64,000 nucleotides of DNA from Parabacteroides sp. TM07-1AC. GTDB lineage: Bacteria > Bacteroidota > Bacteroidia > Bacteroidales > Tannerellaceae. The notes beneath the pieces are model-generated. The model was not told the DNA's origin and ran no database searches. It worked only from the letters and a program-made list of their open reading frames with translations. The DNA lies in assembly GCF_003480915.1 (NCBI RefSeq), contig NZ_QUKD01000010.1, forward strand, positions 1 through 64,000, given 5' to 3'. Within the stretch, counting starts at the first letter, position 1. Each line of letters begins with the position of its first letter. Shown here piece by piece: positions 7,104-16,990 of this stretch. The position numbers and the translations under genes are program-made.

Positions 7104-9350
7104 TTAATGTGCTACATTCAGTGCCGCCCCAGCCTTGAACCATTTGATCTGCAAATCGTTGTATGTATGATTTACCGGGAATGATTCCTGCGAACCGTCT
7201 GCATGTGTAAGAACGGCTGTCAATGGCTTATCGGGTGCAAAGTCTTTCAGACCGACGATGGAGATATGATCGTTTTCACGGATCTTATTATAATCATCTT
7301 TATTTGCAAACGTCAGGGCAAGCATTCCCTGTTTCTTTAGGTTCGTCTCGTGGATACGGGCAAAACTTTTGGCAAGGATCACCTTTACATTCAGGAAGCG
7401 GGGTTCCATAGCAGCATGTTCGCGGGAAGAACCTTCGCCGTAGTTCTCTTCGGCAACAACGATGGACGAGATTCCTTTTGCCTTATATTGCTTGGCAACG
7501 GCAGAAACAGCTTCATATTCATCAGTAAGCTGGTTCAATACGGCATTTGTCTTACCATTGAAAGCGTTGACAGCTCCCATCAACATATTGTCGGATATAT
7601 TTTCCAGATGTCCACGGAAACGGAGCCAAGGACCTGCCATCGAAATATGGTCTGTCGTACATTTTCCTTCCGCCTTGATAAGTAATGGCATGTCCAACAG
7701 GTCGTTGCCATCCCACGGAGCAAAAGGCTGCAAAGCCTGCAAACGGTTTGACTCAGGATTGATCTTTACATCCGTATTCTTTCCGGTCGGAGCCAGATAA
7801 CCATTATCTTTTACATCAAATCCTTTAGGTGGGAAATCGGTTCCCTGCGGTTCACGGAGCTTTACTTCACGACCGTCTTCCGTCTTCAACGTATCGGTCA
7901 ACGGATTGAAACAAAGGTCACCGGCAATAGTCAGTGCCAGCGTCAGTTCCGGAGAAGCAACAAAGGCATGTGTGTTCGGATTGCCATCCGCACGTTTGGC
8001 GAAATTACGGTTAAAGGAGGTTACAATAGAATTTTTACGGGTATTATCGTCGGTATGACGTTTCCACTGGCCGATGCATGGTCCACAGGCGTTTGCCATG
8101 ATGGTCGCTCCCACTTTCTCGAAGTCGCCGATAATACCATCGCGTTCGGCAGTATAGCGGATCTGTTCCGATCCCGGATTGATGATCAGCGGAGCGGCAA
8201 CAGGAATCTTATCTTCAAAAGCCTGACGAGCGATAGAGGCGGCACGACTCAAATCCTGATAAGATGAGTTCGTACACGAACCGATCAGGCCTACCTCCAT
8301 CTTACGGGGATAACCGTTCGCTTTTACTTTAGCAGCAAATTCAGAGATAGGCGTTGCAGCATCGGGAGTAAACGGACCGTTGATATGCGGTTCCAGTTCA
8401 GACAGGTTGATCACGATCACCCGGTCGTAATATTCGTCCGGCTGCGCCCTCACTTCCATATCGGCTTCCAAATAATCCTGGATAGCATCGGCCCAGGCAG
8501 CAACCGTATCACGTCCGGTTGCACGCAGATAAGTAGCCATATTCAGGTCGTATGGGAATAACGAAGTTGTTGCTCCTACTTCAGCACCCATATTACAAAT
8601 AGTAGCTTTCCCGGTTGCGGAGATAGAAGATGCGCCTTCACCGAAATATTCGATAATGGCATTCGTTCCTCCTTTTACGGTCAGGATACCCGCCAACTTC
8701 AAAATGACATCTTTGGGAGAAGCCCAGCCGTTCAAACGTCCGGTCAGTTTGACACCGATCAATTTAGGCATCTTCAGTTCCCACTCCATACCGGTCATGA
8801 CATCGACCGCATCAGCGCCACCGACTCCGATAGCAACCATTCCCAAACCACCGGCATTCGGTGTATGAGAATCCGTACCGACCATCATTCCGCCGGGGAA
8901 TGCATAGTTTTCCAGCACAACCTGGTGGATAATTCCGGCTCCCGGTTTCCAGAAACCGATACCGAACTTATCGGATACGGATTTGAGGAAGTCATACACT
9001 TCGCTATTTCCTTTGGTAGCCGTTTCAATATCCGCTTTCGCTCCGATATTCGCCTGGATCAGGTGATCGCAGTGGACGGTTGCCGGAACAGCGGATTTGT
9101 CTTTCCCTGCATTCATAAATTGCAGTAAAGCCATCTGAGCTGTTGCATCCTGCATCGCCACACGGTCGGGACGGAAGTTTACATAATCATCCCCACGCCT
9201 GAACAGGCGGAGTGCTTCTTCATCATATAAATGAGCATATAAGATTTTTTCGGCCAATGTCATCGGACGACCGATCTTTTCACGCGCCGCATCTACCCGT
9301 TTCGGGAAATTGGAATAAAAGCTTCTCAGCATTTCAATGTCGTACACCAT
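7104..9350 (-). CDS. acn: Aconitate hydratase
   Basis: A 748-residue iron-sulfur enzyme that isomerises citrate to isocitrate. Length and sequence match the mitochondrial-like aconitase. Cluster cysteines are visible in [14 protein letters not shown] (about residue 357) and in [10 protein letters not shown] (about residue 420). Other marks are [29 protein letters not shown] near the N-terminus, and the swivel domain motif [16 protein letters not shown] near residue 640. It is first in the minus-strand aconitase-icd-gltA group, separated from icd by the palindromic element, and has more than 190 bp upstream before aspD. Confidence 0.96.
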   Translation of the reverse strand: MVYDIEMLRSFYSNFPKRVDAAREKIGRPMTLAEKILYAHLYDEEALRLFRRGDDYVNFRPDRVAMQDATAQMALLQFMNAGKDKSAVPATVHCDHLIQANIGAKADIETATKGNSEVYDFLKSVSDKFGIGFWKPGAGIIHQVVLENYAFPGGMMVGTDSHTPNAGGLGMVAIGVGGADAVDVMTGMEWELKMPKLIGVKLTGRLNGWASPKDVILKLAGILTVKGGTNAIIEYFGEGASSISATGKATICNMGAEVGATTSLFPYDLNMATYLRATGRDTVAAWADAIQDYLEADMEVRAQPDEYYDRVIVINLSELEPHINGPFTPDAATPISEFAAKVKANGYPRKMEVGLIGSCTNSSYQDLSRAASIARQAFEDKIPVAAPLIINPGSEQIRYTAERDGIIGDFEKVGATIMANACGPCIGQWKRHTDDNTRKNSIVTSFNRNFAKRADGNPNTHAFVASPELTLALTIAGDLCFNPLTDTLKTEDGREVKLREPQGTDFPPKGFDVKDNGYLAPTGKNTDVKINPESNRLQALQPFAPWDGNDLLDMPLLIKAEGKCTTDHISMAGPWLRFRGHLENISDNMLMGAVNAFNGKTNAVLNQLTDEYEAVSAVAKQYKAKGISSIVVAEENYGEGSSREHAAMEPRFLNVKVILAKSFARIHETNLKKQGMLALTFANKDDYNKIRENDHISIVGLKDFAPDKPLTAVLTHADGSQESFPVNHTYNDLQIKWFKAGAALNVAH

Positions 9351-9470
9351 ATTATAATCTTATTAGTTGTTTGTTTATCAGAATTAAGACACGCTAATGT
9401 ATATATAAATAAAACACCTTTTATTCAATAATGTCTATGAGACCATAGAGGTTGTCTATACCAAATAAAA

Positions 9471-9511
9471 AAGTTCGCCTTACGTTCATTTATAAAACGC
9501 GCGGCGAACTT
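9471..9511 (-). terminator. Terminator of the aspD-aspT operon
   Basis: A 9-bp perfect stem (AAGTTCGCC/GGCGAACTT), followed on the minus strand by a run of six T residues, lies about 37 bp after the aspD stop codon. The rest of 9351-9547 is AT-rich and should hold the aconitase promoter; I see no clear -7 box. Confidence 0.8.
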
Positions 9512-9547
9512 ATTTTGTTCAATAGATATTAACGAAATCTATGTTTA

Positions 9548-11197
9548 TTATTTTTTAGATTCTTTCCACTTATCGGCATAACTATGAAGAATGGAGGCAA
9601 TTCCCTCTCCGATCCGTACATAATCACCTTGGTTCAGATTTGCCAGCGAAGCGCGGATAGACCATTCAGGAGCATCGAAACCACCTCCGTTCAGAAGGAC
9701 AAGCGCCGTTTCCTGCGCCAGGCGGAATACGACATCAACCGGTTCGTAATTGGCTTTCAGATACTCTACAAACTCATCACCGTAGAACTTCTTTGCCCAA
9801 ACTTCCATATCGATCTCACTGTAATAACCGGCACGAAGCGGATCATCCAGCAAGGTAAATCCTGTACTTTCCCAAAGTGTATGCAGACGTTCGTGGATAA
9901 TATCCACCATCCGCGACTGATACAGGTTTTCGGTATCCAGGATAGAGAAGGAAGCGAACAGAGCCATCTGGGTCTGTTGCGGCAGGGAAAGACCGGCTGT
10001 ATGATTAAGTGCCACCTGACGGCTGTCGGCAACCATACGGTCGATGAACTTCATTTTCGACGGATCGAGCATGATGCTGCTGTAGCGTTTTGTCAGAGCA
10101 GCTTTCTTGTCATCCGGCAGCTCGGCAATCATCCGGTCGTAGATATTCTTTTCGTGCAAAGAGACAACAGCCAGACGCCAGCCTGTCGCCCCGAAGTACT
10201 TGGAGAAGGAATAGACACATAAAGTATTGTCTGGCAATTCAGCCATCAAGGAACGGAAACCAGGAACATAAGTTGCATATACATCGTCCGTAATGATCAT
10301 CAGATCGGGATTGTAATTAGTTACGATATCGACCAGGCGTTCCGTCAATCCGTGTGTCAGTGCATAAGAAGGCGGATTGCTCGGGTTGACGATAAAGGCA
10401 GCCTTGATCGATTTATCTTTCAACAGATCCAGGTCCTTTTCCTGATACTGCCAGGTATGATAACCGTCACCTGTCATTTTCAGAGCATGTATTTCGGTTA
10501 CGTCGAACAGATAACGAGCCTGCTCGGGTATTTCGATATACGGTGTAAAAACCGGGGCGAAAAGGACAATCTTATCCCCTTTATTCAACAGAAAGTTCTG
10601 CTGCAGGGAATCAAAGATGTAACACATAGCTGCCGTTCCGCCTTCGGTAGCGAAAAGGTCAAATTTACCTTCCGGAGGAAGACCGTTACAAAGAGCCTGG
10701 TCCAGATAATCACGGACAAGGACTTCCGTATATTTTAAAATACGATCAGGTATAGGATATTGATCGCCTATTACGCCTTCCGCCCATTCATGGACCAGGT
10801 CGTTTTCATCGACACCTTTTTCGCGTACCATATAATTATAGGTATCACGCAAAAGCTTCGAGCCGGGCGTTCCTTCGTGCTTATCCAAAAATTCCCGGAA
10901 ACGATAAGCGATACTCGGTTTCTGAGGAACACCGGCAAGGCCGACCATACCGTCTTCCAATTTCGTTCCCCGGCGACATTCTTCCAAACCGAACTGACCG
11001 AGCAGGAAAAAGGCTTCACGGGGTGTAGTGGCAATCCAGTTCGGATTACCGCGTCCGGCATTCAACATGATGTGTGTGCTTTTACGTGCACTTTCATCTG
11101 CGAGGTCGATCAGGATATTCTTCAATTCGAACGGACTGATCTCCGACATCTTCTTTTCGTATTCACGGGTAACTACGATTTTCTTTTTCTCTTCCAT
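9548..11197 (-). CDS. aspD: Bifunctional aspartate aminotransferase / aspartate 4-decarboxylase
   Basis: A 549-residue PLP enzyme that decarboxylates L-aspartate to L-alanine and CO2 and also transaminates. The fold is the class I/II aminotransferase. The PLP lysine lies in CVYSFSKYFGATGWRL, the cofactor-binding Asp/Tyr region in MIITDDVYATYVPGF, and NPSNPPSYAL is the conserved substrate-side Asn. The N-terminal insertion and total length, about 150 residues longer than simple aminotransferases, are typical of AspD. It is followed upstream, 24 bases away, by the aspartate-alanine antiporter AspT. Together the pair consumes a proton per turnover and generates a proton motive force, giving acid tolerance or energy. 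Confidence 0.93.
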   Translation of the reverse strand: MEEKKKIVVTREYEKKMSEISPFELKNILIDLADESARKSTHIMLNAGRGNPNWIATTPREAFFLLGQFGLEECRRGTKLEDGMVGLAGVPQKPSIAYRFREFLDKHEGTPGSKLLRDTYNYMVREKGVDENDLVHEWAEGVIGDQYPIPDRILKYTEVLVRDYLDQALCNGLPPEGKFDLFATEGGTAAMCYIFDSLQQNFLLNKGDKIVLFAPVFTPYIEIPEQARYLFDVTEIHALKMTGDGYHTWQYQEKDLDLLKDKSIKAAFIVNPSNPPSYALTHGLTERLVDIVTNYNPDLMIITDDVYATYVPGFRSLMAELPDNTLCVYSFSKYFGATGWRLAVVSLHEKNIYDRMIAELPDDKKAALTKRYSSIMLDPSKMKFIDRMVADSRQVALNHTAGLSLPQQTQMALFASFSILDTENLYQSRMVDIIHERLHTLWESTGFTLLDDPLRAGYYSEIDMEVWAKKFYGDEFVEYLKANYEPVDVVFRLAQETALVLLNGGGFDAPEWSIRASLANLNQGDYVRIGEGIASILHSYADKWKESKK

Positions 11198-11221
11198 ATT
11201 ATATAATGTATAGTTTATGAT

Positions 11222-12919
11222 TTACATCAACAGCACGATAACCACTCCCCAAATAATCAAAAGAGTATTACCTACTGCATAAGTGACTGTATAACCTAAT
11301 GCAGGTGTCTGGCTCTCTACCGCATCTTCCACAGCACCGAGAGCGGCAGTCGTGGTACGCGCACCGGAAGTACAGCCGAGGGTGATAGCGGGATGAAATT
11401 TAAAGAGATAACGCCCCATCAGGACACCGGCTATCAGCGGAATAGTCGTAGCCAGGGCACCGATAACAAACAGGCTCACCCCTACTTCTTTGAATCCGGT
11501 CACGAAACTCGGCCCAGCCGTAATCCCGACGACGGCAATGAACATATTCAGCCCGACATTATTCAATACCCAAAGTGAAGGTTCCGGAATACGTCCGAAT
11601 GTAGGATGTTTGGAACGAAGCCATCCGAACACCAAGCCGGCAATCAATGCCCCTCCACTCGTACTCAGACTGACAGGAATATCCCCGAAGTGGATAGCCA
11701 GCGAACCGATTATCCCACCGATAAAGATACCCAATCCGACAAAGATCATATCCGTCTGATTCGTCGGACGGTCGGCATAACCTAATGTGGCAGCCGCCTC
11801 GTTCACCTCCAGCTTGGTTCCGACCAATTCGAGCATATCGCCCGGATCGATCCGGGTCGCAGCCAATACCGGAATACTGATTCCGGCACGTTTAATATTC
11901 TTAATACTGACACCATGCATCACCTTTTCCTTACGGAGCTGTGCCACCGTCATACCGGCAAATTTCTTACGGGAGATCAATACCGGCAATGTCTCAGCAG
12001 GGAAGTCCAGCAAATCGATATCGTTCACTTCGTCACCTATCCAATCTTCCTCACCGATCACGAACTCCCGCCGTCCGCTCAGGACCACCTCGTTTCCTTT
12101 CTGAAGCATCAAGTCCGGTTTCACATCATAAATGACATTATTGATACGGACACGCTCCACAAACAAGCGACGGCCCTGCTCTTCCAGGTAATCTTCCAGT
12201 TCCTGCACGGTCTTACCTGCACCAAACCAGTCGTTGCTTATCTTATAAGCCCGGAAAGTGATAGGACGTGCTGCAGGCATAAATCCCGGTTGTTCGCTCT
12301 CGTCGTCATTCCCCATTTTAGCTTCCAGCTCTTTACATGCTTTCTTCACGGATGCCAGTCCGCCCAGCAGGCGGGGTGCCACATCACTCATGATCCACGC
12401 CGAACCTGCCGTACCGAAAATATACGAGACGGCATAAGCGACAGGCATCACGTTAATCATAGCCGTTTTATCGGCAGCACTCAGACTGCCCTGATTGATT
12501 GTATCTTCCGCAACTCCCAATACGGCTGAAATTGTCTGCGAGCCGGCCAGCAGCCCGGCAGCTTCACCCGCATTATATCCCATCAGCTTGGCCAGAAGGA
12601 AAGGGATGAACAAACAGAACAGACACATCAAGGCAGCAAAAAGCATCTGCGGAAGTCCTTCCTTCTTCAGTCCGCGAAAGAACTGTGGCCCTACGCTGTA
12701 GCCTACAGCGAACAGGAATAAAAGAAAGAATACCGATTTAATAGGTGCACCGATATCAATGTGCAATTGCCCGATTAATACTCCGACCAGCAGAACACTG
12801 GTTACTGTTCCCAAAGAAAATTTCCCTATTTTAAATTTACCGATCCAGAAGCCCAATGCCAGCGTCAAAAAGATGGCGAGTTCCGGATAATGTTTGAGTA
12901 AATCTGCAAACCACTCCAT
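11222..12919 (-). CDS. aspT: Aspartate:alanine antiporter
   Basis: A 565-residue inner-membrane exchanger of the AAE family (TC 2.A.81) that imports aspartate and exports alanine. Each half carries about five hydrophobic segments: the first from residue 10 to about 185, the second from about 385 to the end. The central cytoplasmic loop holds two RCK_C-like domains (for example [22 protein letters not shown] and [20 protein letters not shown]). The family hallmarks [16 protein letters not shown] and [20 protein letters not shown] are both present. It precedes aspD in the same transcript, which fixes the substrate assignment better than the sequence alone. Confidence 0.92.
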   Translation of the reverse strand: MEWFADLLKHYPELAIFLTLALGFWIGKFKIGKFSLGTVTSVLLVGVLIGQLHIDIGAPIKSVFFLLFLFAVGYSVGPQFFRGLKKEGLPQMLFAALMCLFCLFIPFLLAKLMGYNAGEAAGLLAGSQTISAVLGVAEDTINQGSLSAADKTAMINVMPVAYAVSYIFGTAGSAWIMSDVAPRLLGGLASVKKACKELEAKMGNDDESEQPGFMPAARPITFRAYKISNDWFGAGKTVQELEDYLEEQGRRLFVERVRINNVIYDVKPDLMLQKGNEVVLSGRREFVIGEEDWIGDEVNDIDLLDFPAETLPVLISRKKFAGMTVAQLRKEKVMHGVSIKNIKRAGISIPVLAATRIDPGDMLELVGTKLEVNEAAATLGYADRPTNQTDMIFVGLGIFIGGIIGSLAIHFGDIPVSLSTSGGALIAGLVFGWLRSKHPTFGRIPEPSLWVLNNVGLNMFIAVVGITAGPSFVTGFKEVGVSLFVIGALATTIPLIAGVLMGRYLFKFHPAITLGCTSGARTTTAALGAVEDAVESQTPALGYTVTYAVGNTLLIIWGVVIVLLM

Positions 12920-13076
12920 ATATTAATTGTTTGGCGTTAATATTACAGGCATAATTATATGCCCGGTTTTCACTGTGGTAGATGGAACAGTATCTGTAAG
13001 GAAGTTGTTCCAAAAGATTCAATTAAGAGAACATAAAATCCACCTTATTTTAAATAAATTTCTATCTTTGTCTCCG

Positions 13077-13245
13077 CTTTGGTGATACGGTAACATTCCG
13101 TTATTCGTATAAAAGGGAATCCGGTTAGAATCCGGAACAGTGCCCGCTACTGTGAAGCCCTCAACAAAGGAAAGCATTCTTACACCACTGTCCGACAAAA
13201 GGATGGGAAGGTCGCTTTCCGGGCAAGTCAGGAAACCTGCCAAAG
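13077..13245 (+). promoter_or_regulatory. Cobalamin (B12) riboswitch upstream of cbiK operon
   Basis: The conserved adenosylcobalamin aptamer elements appear in order: GGGAATCCGGTTAGAATCCG, then GTGCCCGCTACTGTGAAG, a CCACTG segment, GGGAAGG, and the B12 box AAGTCAGGAAACCTGCC ending near 13243. A -7 box TATCTTTG at 13063-13070 would start the RNA just before it. High cobalamin should switch off the biosynthetic operon that follows. The rest of the gap after aspT (12920-13062) holds nothing else I can identify. Confidence 0.95.
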
Positions 13246-13351
13246 TTATTATATCATATTCTCCCGGGGTCAGGAGGCTGATAAGAAAAGGGTTACCGAC
13301 AGCCGGTATGTGATTTGTCGCATTCGTACGTTATCTCTTAATTTATTATAT

Positions 13352-14266
13352 ATGAAACATTTACTATTATTTATTGCTTGTATGCTGGCACCTATGTGCT
13401 GGGCACACGACGGCGAGAACTTCGAGGCATCAGACATGCTCGCTTCTATGCAACCGGGCGACAAAGCTGCCCTATTAATGGTGCATTTCGGTACCACGTA
13501 CGACAACACCCGCGCTCTCACTATCGACGCGATCAACCAAAAAGCAAAAGCCGCCTTCCAGGATATGGAAGTACGCGAAGCCTATACTTCCCGTATCGTT
13601 GCACGCCGCCTGAAAGCACGCGGCATCGAAAAGCTGAATCCGGTCGAAGCCTTGGAAAAACTGAAAGCAGACGGATATACACACATCCTTGTCCAGTCCA
13701 CCAACATTATAGAAGGAGTGGAAATGGAATCACTTCGTAAAGACATTGCTCCGCTGGAAAAAAACTTCAAAGACATACGCATCGGCAACCCGTTGCTTTA
13801 TACTCCCCACGACTTTGAAAATGTAATAGCAGCCGTTACAAAGAACGGAGCTAAAGAAGGCGCAACAATTCTTGTCGGACATGGTACTTATACACCTGCC
13901 ACAGCACAGTATGCCATGATGGATTACATGCTGCAGTCCAAAGGATATACTAATTACCATGTAACAACCGTAGAAGGTTATCCCTCTTTCGGCGATATGG
14001 TTGCCAAACTGGATGCAAGCAGTGTAAAGAAAGTATTACTGATGCCTTTCATGTTCGTTGCCGGCGACCACGCCAACAACGACATTGCCGGTGATATGAA
14101 AGAGGAACTGGAAGGCAAAGGTTATCAGGTATCTGTCTTTATGCAGGGGCTGGGACAAAATCCGGAAATCCAGGATATATTTATCGATCATGCCAGGTTC
14201 GCAGCCAAACACAAGATGATCGATATAACCAGTAAGAAGAAAAAGTACGCAGCAGAAAAAGATTAA
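13352..14266 (+). CDS. cbiK: Sirohydrochlorin cobaltochelatase, exported form
   Basis: CbiK inserts cobalt into sirohydrochlorin, the first committed step of the anaerobic cobalamin pathway. The start at 13352 gives a clean signal peptide (MKHLLLFIACMLAPMCWA, then HDGEN), so the 304-residue precursor is exported. The mature protein has the chelatase fold with MVHFGTTYDNTR at its start, the metal-binding HGTYTPATAQYAMMDYML (catalytic His) and MPFMFVAGDHANNDIAGD near the end. Periplasmic CbiK is known in Desulfovibrio and common in Bacteroidetes; it may also bind haem or store cobalt. It is the first gene after the B12 riboswitch and is separated by 99 bp from the rest of the operon. Confidence 0.92.
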   Translation: MKHLLLFIACMLAPMCWAHDGENFEASDMLASMQPGDKAALLMVHFGTTYDNTRALTIDAINQKAKAAFQDMEVREAYTSRIVARRLKARGIEKLNPVEALEKLKADGYTHILVQSTNIIEGVEMESLRKDIAPLEKNFKDIRIGNPLLYTPHDFENVIAAVTKNGAKEGATILVGHGTYTPATAQYAMMDYMLQSKGYTNYHVTTVEGYPSFGDMVAKLDASSVKKVLLMPFMFVAGDHANNDIAGDMKEELEGKGYQVSVFMQGLGQNPEIQDIFIDHARFAAKHKMIDITSKKKKYAAEKD

Positions 14267-14365
14267 TACTTAGACTTAGAACATCTGACAATCCAATTAT
14301 TCCAATAAAATACATTATCTTTGTTGGTACTGATGAAATCAGAATCAATAACTCAAAGCTAAAAG

Positions 14366-15778
14366 ATGAGCACAGGAAAAATAATCGTAGCCGGGATCGG
14401 TCCCGGCAGCGAATCAGATATTACACCGGCAGTTCTATCCGCCATCCGCCAGTCGGATGTTATCGTTGGGTATAAATATTACTTCCAGTTTATTGAATCA
14501 GCGATCCGTCCTGATGCGATCTGCATCGATTCGGGAATGAAACGGGAAAAAGTACGTGCCGAAGAAGCATATAATTATGCAACCGAAGGCAAAGTAGTAA
14601 CAGTTATCAGTTCCGGTGATGCAGGTATTTACGGAATGGCTCCGCTTATTTATGAAATGCAGCGCGAAAAAGGAAGCAACATCCCTATCGAAGTTCTTCC
14701 CGGTATCAGTGCATTCCAGAAAGCAGCCTCCCTGCTGGGCGCTCCGGTAGGTCATGATTTCTGTGTGATCTCCCTCTCCGACCTGATGACTCCCTGGGAG
14801 CTGATAGAGAAGCGTATCAAAGCGGCAGCGATGGCCGACTTTATCACAGCGATCTACAATCCCAAAAGCGAAGGCCGCTACTGGCAGCTGTATCGTCTGA
14901 TCGAACTTTTCCTGCAGGAACGCGATCCGCAGACACCTGTCGGTTTTGTCCGCCAGGCAGGACGTGAAGAGCAGAAAGTGACGATCACCACCCTGGCAGA
15001 GTTCGATCCGGAACAAGTAGATATGTTCACTGTTGTTCTGATCGGCAACTCACAAACTTACCGGTTCGACAACAAGATGATTACACCACGCGGCTATTAC
15101 GGTGAAATCAAGATGGGTAAAGCAGAAACTGGTATTGGACAAGATATTATGATCCGCAGTTTTCGCACCATCGAGAAAGAACTGAAAAACAAAGATATTC
15201 CGTTAGATAAAAAATGGGCATTGCTGCATGCGATCCATACGACAGCCGATTTCGATATGGAGAATATATTGCGAATCGATGATAATGCCGTATCCTCTTT
15301 ATATGAGAAACTGAGCACCAGCACTGTCCGTACCATCATCACCGACGTTACCATGGCAGCATCCGGTATCCGTAAAGGAGCTTTGCAGCGTATGGGCATC
15401 GAGGTGAAATGCTATCTGCAGGATGAGCAGACTGTTGCTCTTGCTTCTGAAAAAGGCATCACCCGCACACAAGCCGGCATCCGGATCGCCGTCAGCGAAC
15501 ATCCGGACGCTTTATTTGTCTTCGGCAATGCACCGACGGCACTGATGGAATTATGCGACCTGATCCGCAAGGGGAAAGCAACTCCTGCCGGAATTATCGC
15601 AGCCCCCGTCGGTTTCGTGCACGTGCAGGAATCCAAACATATGGTGAAACCGTTTACCTCCATTCCCAAACTGATCGTGGAAGGACGTAAAGGCGGAAGT
15701 AATCTGGCCGCAACACTAGTAAATTCTATACTTTGTTATAACGACGCTATTCATTTAAAACCAGGAAGAGACGTATGA
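14366..15778 (+). CDS. cbiHC: Fusion: precorrin-3B C17-methyltransferase + precorrin-8X methylmutase
   Basis: A 470-residue bifunctional cobalamin enzyme. Residues 1 to about 245 are the SAM-dependent CbiH/CobJ domain (IIVAGIGPGSESDITPAV, SSGDAGIYGMAPLIYE, AIYNPKSEGRYWQ, VVLIGNSQTY), which contracts the ring by C17 methylation. From about residue 260 the CbiC/CobH methylmutase follows (KKWALLHAIHTTADFDM with its catalytic His, TIITDVTMAASGI, APVGFVHVQESK), which moves the C11 methyl group to C12. A -7-like TATCTTTG at 14316-14323 may give a second promoter. The 3' end overlaps the next gene in an ATGA, so translation is coupled. Confidence 0.93.
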   Translation: MSTGKIIVAGIGPGSESDITPAVLSAIRQSDVIVGYKYYFQFIESAIRPDAICIDSGMKREKVRAEEAYNYATEGKVVTVISSGDAGIYGMAPLIYEMQREKGSNIPIEVLPGISAFQKAASLLGAPVGHDFCVISLSDLMTPWELIEKRIKAAAMADFITAIYNPKSEGRYWQLYRLIELFLQERDPQTPVGFVRQAGREEQKVTITTLAEFDPEQVDMFTVVLIGNSQTYRFDNKMITPRGYYGEIKMGKAETGIGQDIMIRSFRTIEKELKNKDIPLDKKWALLHAIHTTADFDMENILRIDDNAVSSLYEKLSTSTVRTIITDVTMAASGIRKGALQRMGIEVKCYLQDEQTVALASEKGITRTQAGIRIAVSEHPDALFVFGNAPTALMELCDLIRKGKATPAGIIAAPVGFVHVQESKHMVKPFTSIPKLIVEGRKGGSNLAATLVNSILCYNDAIHLKPGRDV

Positions 15779-16983
15779 GAACTCAATTTATCGTCATCGG
15801 CATCCCCGATGACCCCAATTACATCAGCAAGAGTAATAAAATCGTAGATATAATCAATGGCAACACCTATTTTTCAGGCGGAAAAAGACATCATGAGATA
15901 CTGAAGCCTTTTCTGCCGGAAGATGCTGTATGGATCGATATAAAAGCACCGCTCGACGATGTTTTCAACGAGTACGAATATCATCAGAAGATTGTCGTAT
16001 TTGCTTCGGGCGACCCTTTGTTCTACGGATTCGCCTCAACGATCCTCAAACGGATGCCGGATGCTGAAATAACGCTCCTGCCCTCGTTCAACTCGTTGCA
16101 AATGCTTTCACATGAACTGAAAATATCCTACAACGACATGAGCATGGTTTCCCTTACCGGTCGCCCGTGGCATGAACTGGACCGTGCGTTGATAGAGAAC
16201 AGGGCCAAAATCGGTATTCTGACCGATCACGTACATACACCGGCAGCCATTGCTATGCGTTTGCTGAAATATGGTTTCACACAATATAAAATGTATATCG
16301 GTGAACACCTGGGAAATCCGGAAAAGCAACGCGTCTCACGTTCGCTTGCTCTGTCGGAAGTGGAAGAACATCCGATCGACAGCCCGAACTGCGTAATCCT
16401 GCAACGGATGTATAACGACATCACATATCGTCCTTTGGGCATTCCCGACAAGATGTTCGAACTGCTCGACGGACGGGAACGGATGATCACCAAAGCTCCT
16501 GTCCGCGTACTCGATATGAGTGCCTTGATGCTCCCTATGTGTGATCATTTCTGGGACATCGGTTTCTGCACCGGCTCTGTATCCATCGAAGCGAAACGCC
16601 AGTATCCGCATCTGCATATCCACGCGTTTGAAATACGCAAGGAGTGCTGGACGCTGATGGAGAAAAACAGTTCCAAACTGGGAGCACCCGGTATCGATGT
16701 GCATATATGCGACTTCATGGAGGAAGATGTTTCCGACCTGCATGCTCCCGATGCTGTATTTATCGGAGGACATGGCGGAAAACTGAAGGAGATCGTACAG
16801 AAAGTAGCCCGATACCTGGCTCCCGACGGTCTGCTGGTATTCAACTCCGTATCGGAAGAAAGTGAAAAGCTGTTTGTCGAAGCCGTCCGCGAAGCCGGAT
16901 TAAAACTGGACGATCCGCTGGATGTAAGTATCGGCGATTACAATCCGATCACCATACTGAAGGCTTTCAAAGAAGCAAAATAA
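15775..16983 (+). CDS. cbiET: Fusion: precorrin-6Y C5,15-methyltransferase, CbiE-CbiT
   Basis: A 402-residue CobL-like protein. Residues 1 to about 205 form CbiE, the C5-methyltransferase (FSGGKRHHEILKPFLP, VFASGDPLFYGFASTI, NCVILQRMY). Residues about 215-402 form CbiT, the C15-methyltransferase and decarboxylase, with a Rossmann SAM site (FWDIGFCTGSVSIEAK), an acidic end of strand 2 (AFEIRKECW) and FIGGHGGKLKEI. The start codon overlaps the stop of cbiHC by 4 bases, and the next gene begins 7 bases later. It acts on cobalt-precorrin-6B/7 before the methylmutase step supplied by cbiHC. Confidence 0.93.
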   Translation: MRTQFIVIGIPDDPNYISKSNKIVDIINGNTYFSGGKRHHEILKPFLPEDAVWIDIKAPLDDVFNEYEYHQKIVVFASGDPLFYGFASTILKRMPDAEITLLPSFNSLQMLSHELKISYNDMSMVSLTGRPWHELDRALIENRAKIGILTDHVHTPAAIAMRLLKYGFTQYKMYIGEHLGNPEKQRVSRSLALSEVEEHPIDSPNCVILQRMYNDITYRPLGIPDKMFELLDGRERMITKAPVRVLDMSALMLPMCDHFWDIGFCTGSVSIEAKRQYPHLHIHAFEIRKECWTLMEKNSSKLGAPGIDVHICDFMEEDVSDLHAPDAVFIGGHGGKLKEIVQKVARYLAPDGLLVFNSVSEESEKLFVEAVREAGLKLDDPLDVSIGDYNPITILKAFKEAK

Positions 16984-16990
16984 GTAAACT

